Shown here: piece by piece, positions 17,892 to 27,498 of the stretch
Layout of the letters: every line of letters starts with the position of its first letter
Position numbering within the stretch: position 1 is the stretch's first letter
Source of the DNA: Pseudomonas sp. SJZ074
Lineage (GTDB): Bacteria > Pseudomonadota > Gammaproteobacteria > Pseudomonadales > Pseudomonadaceae
NCBI RefSeq assembly: GCF_007828215.1
Contig: NZ_VIUE01000005.1
Span: forward strand, 62,001 to 126,000
Direction: 5' to 3'
Length of the DNA stretch: 64,000 nt
The notes under the pieces: model-generated
Databases searched by the model: none
Told to the model about the DNA's origin: nothing
Seen by the model: only the letters and a program-made list of their open reading frames with translations
Translations under genes and position numbers: made by a program

Positions 17892-19990
17892 TGTTTGTGC
17901 TCTCGATGTATTTCGATATGGCGTTTTGGGGTCATTAGATTAATGTTGTCAAGGTCATAAATTTCCTCTCCGTGGGAGATATATTTTATGTGGTGCAACT
18001 CATAAGTATACCGCCTGCCAATGCGTTCATTCTTATTAACAATTGCCGCCAACCCTCTCTTCATTCGTCCTAGATTGTACCGGTCAAAATGTTGCGAAAG
18101 TATAGGATCCCCAGCAGCAGCCTTCCAAAAACTCTCCCGAAACTTCCTGAATCTCCTAAACTTCTTCCCCCTCAATTGATCCGCAATCTGCGACGGAATG
18201 GGTGCTCCTTCACCTTTTGATGCAGCGTCCGTCCACACGCCTGAAATCGGGGTACCCGATCCCAGCGCAATCCCAGGGTCTTCACGTCGATCCCTGAACA
18301 TGACGTACAGGGGTGGCAGGCCTGAGTCGATGGGGAAAACGAAAACATAATCATTGAAACTGTTTAGGGATATCTCAGGGAATGGATCGATTCTCCCCAC
18401 TACGGGTGTTACCGATGCGCCTGTATAAGCAGGTGGGCCGGGTGGTTCGGCTGGAAATGCAGTGGAACTGTTTCCGGGTTGAACGACCGGTGTCCACGTC
18501 AAGGATCTGGGTGGGGTGTCTTCAGTTGTAGCGGTGTAGAGGTTCTGTTGTGCGTTGTAGGTAACCGGTAGCACTCGGACTTTCGACGGGTGGGTTACAC
18601 CGTCAGTGTTGATCACGAGGATTTCTGACTGACCATCCGCCGTCGCTTGGGAGGTGAGGCGTACAGGTAAGTCAACGGTCCCGCCGGCCGCCGCGATGGC
18701 GTGTAAATCGTGGTGTTGTGTCGGTGCGAGGTCTGAGAGTGGTGTACTTAAAGCATACCGTTCCGGTAATTCACCGTTCGCCAACTTGGGTGAATAGAGC
18801 AATGCCGCAAACCCTGCGACAGCGGGTACCGCGGTCGCCGCAATGGTTTCGCTGATTGCCGTGACGGCAACGCGTAGCGCAGCGGTGATTGCCGAGGTGG
18901 TTGTCGGGTTGGCGGCGAGACTTGCTCCCGCGACGCTGAACGCTGGGCCGGCGACAGCGACGGAGCCCGATAGGCGAAATGCCTGAGCAGCCGTGGCCGT
19001 TCTACGTGTCGTTTGAGTTTCGGCCTGAAGCCGGGCCGCTTTCGCGGCAAGCCGTCTGCGTCTGGCGTTGCGTTTGGCCTCAGCCCTGGCTGCCTTGCGG
19101 GCTTTTATAGTGGCCGTGCGTTCTTTGTCAGCCAGGGCTTTTGCTTGGGCGACGGCTTCAGCCGCGACCTTGAGTTGTTCTTCTACCGCCAACCGTGCCT
19201 GTTCTTCTGCAACCCGTTTGGCCTCAGCTTCGGCTGTTTTGCGAGCCAGTTCTTCGGCCATTCGTTTTGCGTCGGCTTGGGCTTTCGCCTGGGCGGCGGC
19301 TTTTTCAGCCGCAGCCTTGCGTTGCGCCTCTGCCTCCAGCCGCGCTCGCTCTTCGGCCACACGTTTAGCCTCGGCCTGGACCTTTGCTTGAGCAGCGGCG
19401 GCTTTAGCTTTGGCATCGGCAATGGTCTTATTCTGTGTAGCGATGCGAGCATTCAGCAGTTTCATTTGCTCAGCCAGGAACTTCGCATGGTAAGCAGCGG
19501 CATAAGAAGCGTTCCATTGTTCTGCAGCTTTGATGTAGTCTTTTTCCGAAATGCGAAATGGGACATCGAATCCTTTCATATAAGGATCCCGTCCTTTATG
19601 AGTCAGCGGGTCGTGACCATAAAAAAGATTGGCGGTTGTTCTTTGCTTTTGGTGATCAGTTGTTATGTTGGACAGCAGAAGACCCAGCGCATTTAACTCT
19701 AGGACGAGGGCATCGGTTCCCTCCTTGGCAGTAGCGCGAACATACGCTTTTGTGTTTGCGAGTTCGGTATCGGTTATGCGGACGATGTTTTTTATATTTT
19801 CTTTGTAGGTTGTTTCGGTATAAAGGTTGCCCTCGATTACCCAGTCTGTGGCTATATCAATTCCATCACGTCCAAGATCTGCGTTAATTGTGATTGTTGA
19901 GTGGTCCCAGTTACTGCCGAAGCCATTGTTTGAAAGAGAGGGCGTGCGAGGTATTCCTCTATTGACCAGTATATTTTTTTCTTCCAGCAT
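17888..19990 (-). CDS. S-type pyocin with HNH (colicin E9-like) DNase domain
   Basis: Bacteriocin of about 700 residues. From the N-terminus: a ~185-residue region without recognised motif, a long Ala/Glu/Lys-rich coiled coil (about 190-345, AEAKRVAEERARLEAEAQRK), a pyocin-S translocation domain (about 350-580), and a C-terminal DNase. The DNase shows IPSQIADQLRGKKF, FRESFWKAAAGDP, then the HNH core with His666-His667, Asn682, His691 and His695. The start at ATG 19990 has AAGGA upstream; 20053 lacks one. It should kill related strains by cutting DNA after import. The immunity gene follows with a four-base overlap. Release needs a lysis function not seen here. Confidence 0.95.
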   Translation of the reverse strand: MLEEKNILVNRGIPRTPSLSNNGFGSNWDHSTITINADLGRDGIDIATDWVIEGNLYTETTYKENIKNIVRITDTELANTKAYVRATAKEGTDALVLELNALGLLLSNITTDHQKQRTTANLFYGHDPLTHKGRDPYMKGFDVPFRISEKDYIKAAEQWNASYAAAYHAKFLAEQMKLLNARIATQNKTIADAKAKAAAAQAKVQAEAKRVAEERARLEAEAQRKAAAEKAAAQAKAQADAKRMAEELARKTAEAEAKRVAEEQARLAVEEQLKVAAEAVAQAKALADKERTATIKARKAARAEAKRNARRRRLAAKAARLQAETQTTRRTATAAQAFRLSGSVAVAGPAFSVAGASLAANPTTTSAITAALRVAVTAISETIAATAVPAVAGFAALLYSPKLANGELPERYALSTPLSDLAPTQHHDLHAIAAAGGTVDLPVRLTSQATADGQSEILVINTDGVTHPSKVRVLPVTYNAQQNLYTATTEDTPPRSLTWTPVVQPGNSSTAFPAEPPGPPAYTGASVTPVVGRIDPFPEISLNSFNDYVFVFPIDSGLPPLYVMFRDRREDPGIALGSGTPISGVWTDAASKGEGAPIPSQIADQLRGKKFRRFRKFRESFWKAAAGDPILSQHFDRYNLGRMKRGLAAIVNKNERIGRRYTYELHHIKYISHGEEIYDLDNINLMTPKRHIEIHREHKQ

Positions 19991-20620
19991 CTCGATTTCC
20001 TTTTCGAGCTGAATGTTCAAATAGACATGTCGGCATGCAATATTTGCCGTCATTCATGCCTATTGATGTCGTCGCCATCCAAGTCGACGAAAAAGACTAT
20101 AAATTTGATCTTGCAAACCGGGCAGGTGAGCGTTTCCGACGGTGTTGTAGGAAACAAGAAGTTTTACCCAGGAAATAAACCCACATAAAAAAAGCCGCTG
20201 CAAAAAGCAGCGGCCTAAACATGACGTTGCAAAGGAGCCACAAACCAACGTCGATAAACACGGGATGATGGACCGATACGCAATCCATCCGAATGACGGT
20301 GTGCCAGGCGTGAGGGATGCCATGGCGGGGGCTTGCAGGCCCGTTACCCTGGAAGCCCGGCCAGCATAGGGATCGGGCGCATCGGGAAACAGACCGGATC
20401 CGGACATGCACTGTTACGGCGCGCGCAACAGTCGAAACGAGGCGCCGAACATGCATAGCACTGATGGGCCACTATCCAGCCCATTCATGGCGTGTGCAAA
20501 GCCCCGTCCTGTGCGGGCGCTAATCCTTTCGAGCGACAGCGTGAATACCTCCTTGGTGCGCTTATCGCCCATGACCGGCGGCAGTAGGGTGAAGTCTCTG
20601 TCACTCATCGGGGAAGACGC
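19991..20620. other. Intergenic gap between pyocin and DUF1302 genes
   Basis: 630-base gap between divergent genes. It must carry the pyocin promoter (19991-20180) and that of the DUF1302 gene. The only clear structure is the minus-strand terminator at 20187. The sequence TGTTGTAGGAA at 20143 also occurs upstream of the amidase at 16490. Frames in this gap do not look protein-like. I could not identify a P-box for PrtN with certainty. Confidence 0.4.
20187..20214 (-). terminator. Minus-strand terminator upstream of the pyocin gene
   Basis: Perfect 8-base stem GCCGCTGC/GCAGCGGC with a five-base loop. Read on the minus strand it is followed by seven T residues. No minus-strand gene ends here, so it either insulates the pyocin gene or ends an unannotated small RNA. 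Confidence 0.7.
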
Positions 20621-22414
20621 ATGACAACAATAACAATGCGCGCCATCTTCAAGCCGCAGGCGCTGGCCGTTGCGGTGGCCTTGGGTTGCTGTGCCCAGGC
20701 CCAGGCCGTCTCATTCAACATTGGCGAGATCGAGGGTCAGTTCGACTCCTCGCTGTCCGTGGGCGCGAGCTGGGGCATGAGCGATGCCGACAAGGATTTG
20801 ATCGGCACGGTCAACGGCGGCAGGGGCCAGTCTTCCACCGGTGATGATGGGCGGCTGAATTTCAAGAAGGGCGAGACGTTCTCGAAAATCTTCAAAGGGC
20901 TGCACGACCTCGAACTCAAGTACGGTGATACCGGCGTGTTCGTGCGTGGCAAGTACTGGTATGACTTCGAGCTGAAGGACGAAAGCCGTCCGTTCAAGGA
21001 CATCAGTGACAGCAATCGCAAGGAAGGTGCCAAGTCTTCCGGTGCGGAGCTTCTCGACGCCTTCGTCTATCACAACTATTCCATTGCCGATCTGCCGGGC
21101 ACCGTGCGCGCCGGCAAGCAGGTGGTCAGTTGGGGCGAGAGTACCTTCATCGGTAACTCCATCAACAGCATCAACCCGGTGGACGTGTCCGCGTTCCGCC
21201 GTCCGGGTGCCGAGATCAAGGAAGGCCTGATCCCGGTGAACATGCTGTTCGCCTCCCAGGGCCTGACCGACAAGCTCACCATCGAGGGTTTCTACCAGCT
21301 TGAGTGGGACCAGACGGTGGTCGATAACTGCGGCACGTTCTTTGGCAATGACGTGGTGGCGGATGGTTGCACCAGCGGCTATACCGTGGGCAGCCCGGCT
21401 ATCGCGCCGTTCGTACCGCTGACCCAGGCGTTCGGCCAGGGTATCGAAGTAACCAGCGAAGGGGTGGTCGTTCCTCGGGGCGGTGACCGTGACGCCCGTG
21501 ACTCCGGCCAATGGGGCACGGCGTTGCGCTGGCTCGGCGATGACACCGAATACGGCCTGTACTTCATGAATTATCACAGTCGCACGCCTACTGTCGGTAC
21601 CACGACGGCGGGCGCCTCCACTCTGGCGGCTTTGCCGGGAATGATTGCGATTGCCAACGGCCTGTCTCCAGGCAGCGGTGCCGGCCTGGCCCAAAGCGTC
21701 ATGCTCGGCCGCGGTCAGTATTACCTCGAATACCCCGAGGACATCCGCCTGTACGGCGCCAGCTTCTCCACCACGCTGCCCACCGGCACCGCATGGACCG
21801 GTGAAATCAGCTATCGCCCCAACGCTCCGGTACAGCTCAATACCAACGACCTGACCCTGGCCTTGCTCAACCCGATTGCCGGCGGCGCAGCTTCACCTAT
21901 AGCAACCAGGGCGGGCGCCGACAACACCGGCTACCGCCGCAAGGAAATCACCCAGATCCAGAGCACCATGACCCACTTCTTCGACCAGGTATTGGGCGCC
22001 GATCGCCTGACCCTGGTAGGCGAGGCGGCGGTGGTACATGTCGGCGGGCTGGAGTCCAAGGACAAGCTGCGTTACGGCCGCGATTCGGTCTACGGCCAAT
22101 ACGGCTTCAACGGTGACACCGATGGCTTCGTCACCTCCACCTCATGGGGCTATCGCGCCCGGGCGATCCTCGACTATTCCAACGTCGTTGCCGGCATCAA
22201 CTTCAAACCCAACCTGTCCTGGTCCCATGACGTGGCCGGCTACGGTCCCAACGGCCTGTTCAACGAAGGTGCCAAGGCCGTCAGCCTCGGCGTCGATGCT
22301 GACTACCGCAACACCTACACCGCCAGCCTGAGCTACACCGACTTTTTCGGCGGCGATTACAACGTCCTCAAGGATCGCGACTTCCTCGCGTTGAGCTTCG
22401 GCGTGAACTTCTGA
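20621..22414 (+). CDS. DUF1302 family outer-membrane protein
   Basis: Exported protein of 597 residues with a signal peptide (MRAIFKPQALAVAVALGCCAQAQA) and Gly/aromatic-rich beta-type sequence ending in FGVNF, an outer-membrane beta-barrel C-terminus. DUF1302 proteins are always found with DUF1329 partners in pseudomonads and are often associated with lipid, steroid or ester metabolism; the molecular role is not settled. GGGGAAGACGC precedes the ATG. The DUF1329 gene follows by 22 bases and a MalT-like regulator lies after that, the order I recall from PA3923-PA3922-PA3921. Confidence 0.85.
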   Translation: MTTITMRAIFKPQALAVAVALGCCAQAQAVSFNIGEIEGQFDSSLSVGASWGMSDADKDLIGTVNGGRGQSSTGDDGRLNFKKGETFSKIFKGLHDLELKYGDTGVFVRGKYWYDFELKDESRPFKDISDSNRKEGAKSSGAELLDAFVYHNYSIADLPGTVRAGKQVVSWGESTFIGNSINSINPVDVSAFRRPGAEIKEGLIPVNMLFASQGLTDKLTIEGFYQLEWDQTVVDNCGTFFGNDVVADGCTSGYTVGSPAIAPFVPLTQAFGQGIEVTSEGVVVPRGGDRDARDSGQWGTALRWLGDDTEYGLYFMNYHSRTPTVGTTTAGASTLAALPGMIAIANGLSPGSGAGLAQSVMLGRGQYYLEYPEDIRLYGASFSTTLPTGTAWTGEISYRPNAPVQLNTNDLTLALLNPIAGGAASPIATRAGADNTGYRRKEITQIQSTMTHFFDQVLGADRLTLVGEAAVVHVGGLESKDKLRYGRDSVYGQYGFNGDTDGFVTSTSWGYRARAILDYSNVVAGINFKPNLSWSHDVAGYGPNGLFNEGAKAVSLGVDADYRNTYTASLSYTDFFGGDYNVLKDRDFLALSFGVNF

Positions 22415-22436
22415 TCTGGCTGACAAGGAAAACCCT

Positions 22437-23804
22437 ATGCGCAAGATGATCCTGCAATGCGGTGCCCTGGCTTTGAGCCTGCTGGCCGCAAACGTGATGG
22501 CGGCGGTTTCGCCGGACGAGGCGAACAAACTGGGCACCAGCCTGACGCCGCTGGGCGCGGAGAAAGCCGGTAACGCCGATGGTTCGATCCCGGCCTGGAC
22601 CGGTGGTATCCCGAAAAACGCCGGTGCCGTGGACAGCAAAGGCTTTCTGGCGGATCCGTTCGCCAATGAGAAGCCGTTGTTCATCATCACCGCCGCGACG
22701 GTGGACAAGTACAAGGACAAGCTTTCCGAAGGCCAGGTGGCGATGTTCAAGCGCTACCCGGAAACCTACAAGATCCCGGTCTATCCGACCCATCGCAGCG
22801 TAGGGCTGCCGCCGGAAATCTACGAATCGGCCAAGCGCAGTGCGCTCAATGTCACGGCGATCAACGACGGTAACGGCCTGGCCAATTTCACCGGCAACCG
22901 CTACTACGCGTTTCCGATTCCCAAGAACGGGGTGGAAGTCATCTGGAACCACATCACCCGTTATCACGGTGGCAACCTGCGGCGCATCATCACCCAGGCC
23001 ACACCGCAGACCAACGGCAGCTTCACGCCGATCCGTTTCGAAGAGGAAGCTGCTGTGCCGGCCCTGATCAAGGACGCCGACCCGGAAAAAGCCAGCAACG
23101 TGCTGACCTATTTCAAGCAGGAAGTCACCGCCCCAGCACGCCTGGCCGGCAACGTGCTGCTGGTGCATGAAACCCTCGATCAGGTGAAGGAGCCACGCCT
23201 GGCCTGGATCTACAACGCCGGCCAGCGCCGTGTGCGCCGCGCCCCGCAGGTGGCCTACGACGGCCCGGGCACCGCCGCCGACGGGTTGCGTACTTCCGAC
23301 AACTTCGACCTGTTCTCTGGTGCACCGGACCGCTACGACTGGCAGCTGGTCGGCAAGAAGGAAATGTACATTCCGTACAACAGCTACAAGCTCGATTCAC
23401 CGAGCCTCAAGTACGACGACGTGATCAAGGCTGGCCACATCAACCAGGACCTGACCCGCTACGAGTTGCACCGGGTCTGGGAAGTGATCGGTACGGTCAA
23501 GCCCAACGAGCGGCACATCTATGCCAAGCGCCACATGTATTTCGACGAAGACAGCTGGCAGGCGGCGCTGGTGGATCACTACGACGGCCGTGGCCAGTTG
23601 TGGCGTGTGGCCGAAGGGCATGCGCAGTTTTACTACGACCACCAGAACCCCGCCTACACCCTCGAGACGCTCTACGACATCATCGCCGGCCGCTACATTG
23701 CGCTGGGCATGAAGAACGAAGAGAAGCACAGCTATGAGTATGGTTTCGAGGCCAGGGCAGCCGACTACACGCCGGCGGCGCTACGTTCGAGTGGGGTTCG
23801 TTAA
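22437..23804 (+). CDS. DUF1329 family exported protein
   Basis: Exported protein, 455 residues, with a signal peptide (MRKMILQCGALALSLLAANVMAA). Seen: the TSLTPLGAEKAGNADGSIPAWTGGI opening, YPEDFVL-type aromatic blocks such as KRYPETYKIPVYPTHRSVGLP, and IYNAGQRRVRRAPQVAYDGPG, which are the family hallmarks. The fold resembles LolB/outer-membrane lipoprotein-binding proteins by general description of the family, so it may carry lipids for the DUF1302 partner. The role is inferred. AAGGAAAACCC gives a good ribosome site. Confidence 0.85.
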   Translation: MRKMILQCGALALSLLAANVMAAVSPDEANKLGTSLTPLGAEKAGNADGSIPAWTGGIPKNAGAVDSKGFLADPFANEKPLFIITAATVDKYKDKLSEGQVAMFKRYPETYKIPVYPTHRSVGLPPEIYESAKRSALNVTAINDGNGLANFTGNRYYAFPIPKNGVEVIWNHITRYHGGNLRRIITQATPQTNGSFTPIRFEEEAAVPALIKDADPEKASNVLTYFKQEVTAPARLAGNVLLVHETLDQVKEPRLAWIYNAGQRRVRRAPQVAYDGPGTAADGLRTSDNFDLFSGAPDRYDWQLVGKKEMYIPYNSYKLDSPSLKYDDVIKAGHINQDLTRYELHRVWEVIGTVKPNERHIYAKRHMYFDEDSWQAALVDHYDGRGQLWRVAEGHAQFYYDHQNPAYTLETLYDIIAGRYIALGMKNEEKHSYEYGFEARAADYTPAALRSSGVR

Positions 23805-23822
23805 GCCTCGGTGGTCTTCTGA

Positions 23823-23873
23823 TTGTGGCGAGGGGATTTATCTGTGGCTAGGGGATTTATCCCCTCGCCACAA
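23823..23873. repeat. Hairpin repeat of the TGTGGCGAGGGG family, with inner partial copy
   Basis: TTGTGGCGAGGGG at 23823 and its perfect complement ending at 23873. A second partial copy (TGTGGCTAGGGGATTTAT, 23843) sits inside, so this looks like a small tandem duplication within the element. Confidence 0.8.
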
Positions 23874-23987
23874 GGGTACCCCTCCGGTCGTTTCCTTATG
23901 GGCCGCGATCAGCGCGCTGAATACTTCTCCAAAGGTCGGTGACACAGGACTAGGGTGATGAGACAACAATAAAAAGGACCCTCACAC

Positions 23988-26540
23988 ATGACCGCCATGA
24001 CCCCGTGTCCGGACCGTCCTGGATTGCTGCCGCGCCTGTCTTCGACGCATGTGCCGCGCCGGTCTCTGAGCGAGCCCTTGCTCACGTCCGAAGCACGGAT
24101 AAAGCTGCTCTGCGCGCCGGCGGGCAGTGGCAAGAGTGCGCTGTTCGCCGAGTGTTTCCTGCAGGCTCCCGCTGGATCTCGGTTGCATTGGTTGCCGCTG
24201 GGGGGCGCGGCGCTGGACGCGAAGCAGATGTGCGAGCAATTGGCGCAGACCCTCGGGTTGCCGGTGCTGGAGGAGGCGGCGCTGTTGTCCCATCTGGCGC
24301 GCTTGCAAACGCCGACCTGGCTGTTCCTGGATGATTATTGCCGGGTACCCAATCCCGAGCTGGACCAGTTTCTCGACCGTCTGCTGAACGCCAGCAGCCC
24401 GGCGCTGCACCTGTGGCTCAATGGCCGTCGGCGTCCACACTGTAACTGGTTGCGCTTGTTGCTCGATGACGAACTGCACGAATTCGACGCGAAGGCGCTG
24501 GTGTTCAGCCTTGACGATATCCAACCGTTGCTCGGTCATCTTCCCGGTCCTCTGGCGGCCCGTACGGCCCGCGAGGTGATACAGCGCAGCGGTGGCTGGT
24601 GCGCGGGCGTGCGCATCGCCTTGCTTGAGCGTTGCGAGTGGGCACGCCGCCACGCATCGACGGGACGCCCCGGCACCTTGCTTGATTACCTCGAACACGA
24701 GTTGTTCAGCGCGCTGACCCCGGACCTGGCACAGGCCTGGCGCGTGCTGGCCCATCTGCCGCGATTCAATGCGCGGCTGTGCGAGCATTTGTTCGGTGAC
24801 ACGGTGGGGGCGGAATGTCTTCCCTTGTTGTTGGACCTGGGGTGCTTTATCGAGCCGTGGGAACAGTCTTCGGACTGGTTGCAGATATTCCCGGCCCTGG
24901 CCCGGCTGGTGCGTGAGGAGCCGTGGCCGCAAGGGCGCTCCTGGCATCGACGGGCCTGCCAGTGGTTCGCGGCCGAGCAGGATTGGCCCATGGCGTTCGA
25001 GCAGGCAATGCTGGCTGAAGAGTTCGAAACCGCCGTCAGCCTCTTGCAACACCTGAATTTCGAGCACGTCTTGCAGCGTCGCACCGTGGTGCTGTTACTG
25101 GACTTGCATGATCGACAGGGTGAAGCGCTGACGCTGGGTACGCCGCAATCGGTGGGTTTGGTTACCGCCGCGCTGCTGTTCGCCGGACGCTTCGACCAGG
25201 CATCGGCGTGTATCGAACAACTGGCCAGGTTTGCGCCCCAGCCCAAGGCGTGCCAGCAGCGCCAATTGGTCGCGCGGTGGCAGGTCCTCAGTGGCTGGCT
25301 ATGGCACCTGGCAGGTGAGGGGGATCAGGCGAACGAACATTTTCTGCAAGCCCAGAGCAGCCTGGATCCGGAGGCCTGGGCTTCACGGCTGCTGTGCCAG
25401 TCGGGACTGACACAGCAGGCGTTGCTCAAGGGCGAGTTGGCGTCGGCCCAGTGGATCAATCGCCAGGCGCTGTGCCTGGCGCGTGCACAAGGCTCGCTGG
25501 TGTTCGAGGGGTTATTGGAGCTGGATCACGCCCAATTGCTGGAGCAACGCGGCGCGCCCCATCGGGCCGACCATTTGCTGAGCGAGATCCAGGCGTTGCT
25601 CGAAAAGCCAGGTCAGGACTTTTCCCCGTTGCTGGGACGCATTGCCCTGCGACGTGGGCGCCTGGCATTGCGCATGGGTTTTGAAGAGCAGGCAGCGGAG
25701 CAGTTTCAAGCGGGCCTGGAAACGAGCTTGCACAGCCAGGACAAACAAGTGCTCTATGGCTTTCTCGGCAAGGCCAGCCTGGCCGCCAACCAGGGCGACT
25801 ACGGTGAGGCGTTCGTGCAACTTCGAGAAGCCGAGCGGGTCATGCAGCAGCGGCATATTCCCGATACCGTGTACCGTGGCGTATTGCTGCAGACCAGTTG
25901 CCAGTTCTGGTTGCAGCAAGGCCGCCCGGAGCTGGCCCATGAAGCGTTGACCCGCGTCTTGCGGCATTTTCGCGGCCCACAGGCCAAACACGCGCCGCCA
26001 GCGACTCTGGAGTTGATTCCGCGGCTTGAATACTTACAGGTATTGGCCGAGGTCTACCTGCAGCGGGGGCAGGATCCGCAGGCCCGACTGCAGGTCATGA
26101 TTGCCCAGGCGCAGTGCTGTGGCATGCACGGGCTGGAAACCGAGCTGCATTTGGCGTTGGCCGAAGTCGTCTGGCTGTCCGGCGATCATTCCCAGGCCCG
26201 TGTTCTGATGCAAGAAGGCCTTGAGCGAGTCGCCTGTTGGCGCGCCCAGCAAGCCTTGTGCGAGCTGCGCTTGCGCCAGCCGGAACTGTTGCGTTGGGCG
26301 CAGTCGGTGGAGCCCGTCGGACAGCCGGCTGTCATTGCTGAAGGAGCCTTGCTCAGCCAGCGAGAGTTGGAAGTCCTGGAGCTGATTGCCCAAGGTCATT
26401 CCAATCAGCAAATTGCCGAGCGGTTGTTCATTTCACTGCACACGGTCAAAACCCATGCGCGGCGGATACATAGCAAATTGGGCGTGCAGCGACGTACCCA
26501 GGCGGTGGCGAAGGCCAAGGTCATGGGCGTTATGGGTTAG
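23988..26540 (+). CDS. MalT-like LuxR-family ATP-dependent regulator
   Basis: Large transcription factor of 850 residues. It has an N-terminal P-loop NTPase (Walker A CAPAGSGKSALF near residue 42; LFLDDYCRV Walker B), a winged-helix/TPR-like helical middle (about 250-760) and a C-terminal LuxR HTH (LSQRELEVLELIAQGHSNQQIAERLFISLHTVKTHARRIHSKLGV). MalT-type proteins bind ATP and an inducer, then activate promoters. The neighbours suggest that it controls the DUF1302/DUF1329 pair; the inducer is unknown. No strong ribosome site is visible. Confidence 0.9.
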   Translation: MTAMTPCPDRPGLLPRLSSTHVPRRSLSEPLLTSEARIKLLCAPAGSGKSALFAECFLQAPAGSRLHWLPLGGAALDAKQMCEQLAQTLGLPVLEEAALLSHLARLQTPTWLFLDDYCRVPNPELDQFLDRLLNASSPALHLWLNGRRRPHCNWLRLLLDDELHEFDAKALVFSLDDIQPLLGHLPGPLAARTAREVIQRSGGWCAGVRIALLERCEWARRHASTGRPGTLLDYLEHELFSALTPDLAQAWRVLAHLPRFNARLCEHLFGDTVGAECLPLLLDLGCFIEPWEQSSDWLQIFPALARLVREEPWPQGRSWHRRACQWFAAEQDWPMAFEQAMLAEEFETAVSLLQHLNFEHVLQRRTVVLLLDLHDRQGEALTLGTPQSVGLVTAALLFAGRFDQASACIEQLARFAPQPKACQQRQLVARWQVLSGWLWHLAGEGDQANEHFLQAQSSLDPEAWASRLLCQSGLTQQALLKGELASAQWINRQALCLARAQGSLVFEGLLELDHAQLLEQRGAPHRADHLLSEIQALLEKPGQDFSPLLGRIALRRGRLALRMGFEEQAAEQFQAGLETSLHSQDKQVLYGFLGKASLAANQGDYGEAFVQLREAERVMQQRHIPDTVYRGVLLQTSCQFWLQQGRPELAHEALTRVLRHFRGPQAKHAPPATLELIPRLEYLQVLAEVYLQRGQDPQARLQVMIAQAQCCGMHGLETELHLALAEVVWLSGDHSQARVLMQEGLERVACWRAQQALCELRLRQPELLRWAQSVEPVGQPAVIAEGALLSQRELEVLELIAQGHSNQQIAERLFISLHTVKTHARRIHSKLGVQRRTQAVAKAKVMGVMG

Positions 26541-26796
26541 GCTCTGTACGAAAAGCCTAGTATTACAAGTCCGGTTTTTTCGATCAGGACACTGTTCTGA
26601 GATAACTGTTTGCAAGTCTTCACGCACGCTTACATTTGCCTTTTCGCGATAAACGCGAGCCCTGGTGTATAACGACCCTGTTGAAGTTACGCGGGGTTGT
26701 TCTACTCGCTCGCTTTATCAACTGAGCCCGGCCTGGGCGAATATCAATAATGGATCGAACAGGAAGTTCGAACAAAATGACAAGACAAGGATGCTT

Positions 26797-27498
26797 ATGA
26801 ATCTGCAGCTGTTTTCCTCTCACTCTGAAAGGCTTCTCGCGCTCAAAAAAACCCGTGTGGACTTTGCCGTGCGGGTACTGTTGGGCCTGGCTCTGGAGGC
26901 CCGAGGAATCAATCCCCATGCCAACTACTTGACAACATTGGTCGATGTTTCGAGCGCAAAGGTCCACTCTTCCGAGACCTTGTTCGATGTCGCGCTGGGT
27001 TGCGTCGCAGAACAAGTATTGCCTCATTACACGCAAGGGCTCAGCAATGTGTTCAGCAAGCGTTATTCCTTCGCCGACGAGGACCGGACAAAGACTCTGG
27101 ATCTGATCGAGTTTGAACGCATTGTCATGGAGATCGTGACCGGCCTTGCCGAAAACCCCTCAATGGATCTGTCTTGGCGCACGATCAAGCCGCTGACGAT
27201 TGAAGATCTTCAGCAGGCGTTGAACAGGCATCTGCCCGGCGTGGATCTCGATGAAGTCTACGTCACCAGTTTTGTCATCCACGGCTTTGGCGAACGGGTG
27301 GTGTCGTCCTCTCAAAATCTGGCTGCATATCTACTGGGCCATTTCGAACAGGATGAAATTCCTTACCACTCGAACGGCAGTCACCAGACGATTCATGCTG
27401 TCGCCTTCAGTGGGCCCGACGAACATTTGCATCCTTGGCTGACCACCGCGCATATCAATGACTTACTGATCCGGATGGTTCCGGACTTGCTGGGCTGA
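26797..27498 (+). CDS. Unrecognised 233-residue protein
   Basis: I do not recognise this protein. It has no signal peptide or transmembrane segment. ATG 26797 has AAGG six bases upstream, better than 26791. Seen: LLALKKTRVDFAVRVLLGLALEARGINPHANYLTTLVDVSSAKVHSSE, a helical region, and a C-terminal block with HGFGERVV and SGPDEHLHPWL. GC is lower than its neighbours, suggesting an acquired or orphan gene. Its 3' end overlaps the 3' end of hmgR by 36 bases, tail to tail. A function cannot be given. Confidence 0.7.
   Translation: MNLQLFSSHSERLLALKKTRVDFAVRVLLGLALEARGINPHANYLTTLVDVSSAKVHSSETLFDVALGCVAEQVLPHYTQGLSNVFSKRYSFADEDRTKTLDLIEFERIVMEIVTGLAENPSMDLSWRTIKPLTIEDLQQALNRHLPGVDLDEVYVTSFVIHGFGERVVSSSQNLAAYLLGHFEQDEIPYHSNGSHQTIHAVAFSGPDEHLHPWLTTAHINDLLIRMVPDLLG

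Noticed and set aside
20060..20407. Minus-strand frame of 115 residues in the pyocin upstream gap
   Set aside because: It reads straight through the terminator at 20187, has no ribosome site and looks compositionally random.
20414..20608. Minus-strand frame of 64 residues next to the DUF1302 gene
   Set aside because: Short, no family resemblance, and no promoter or ribosome-site evidence.
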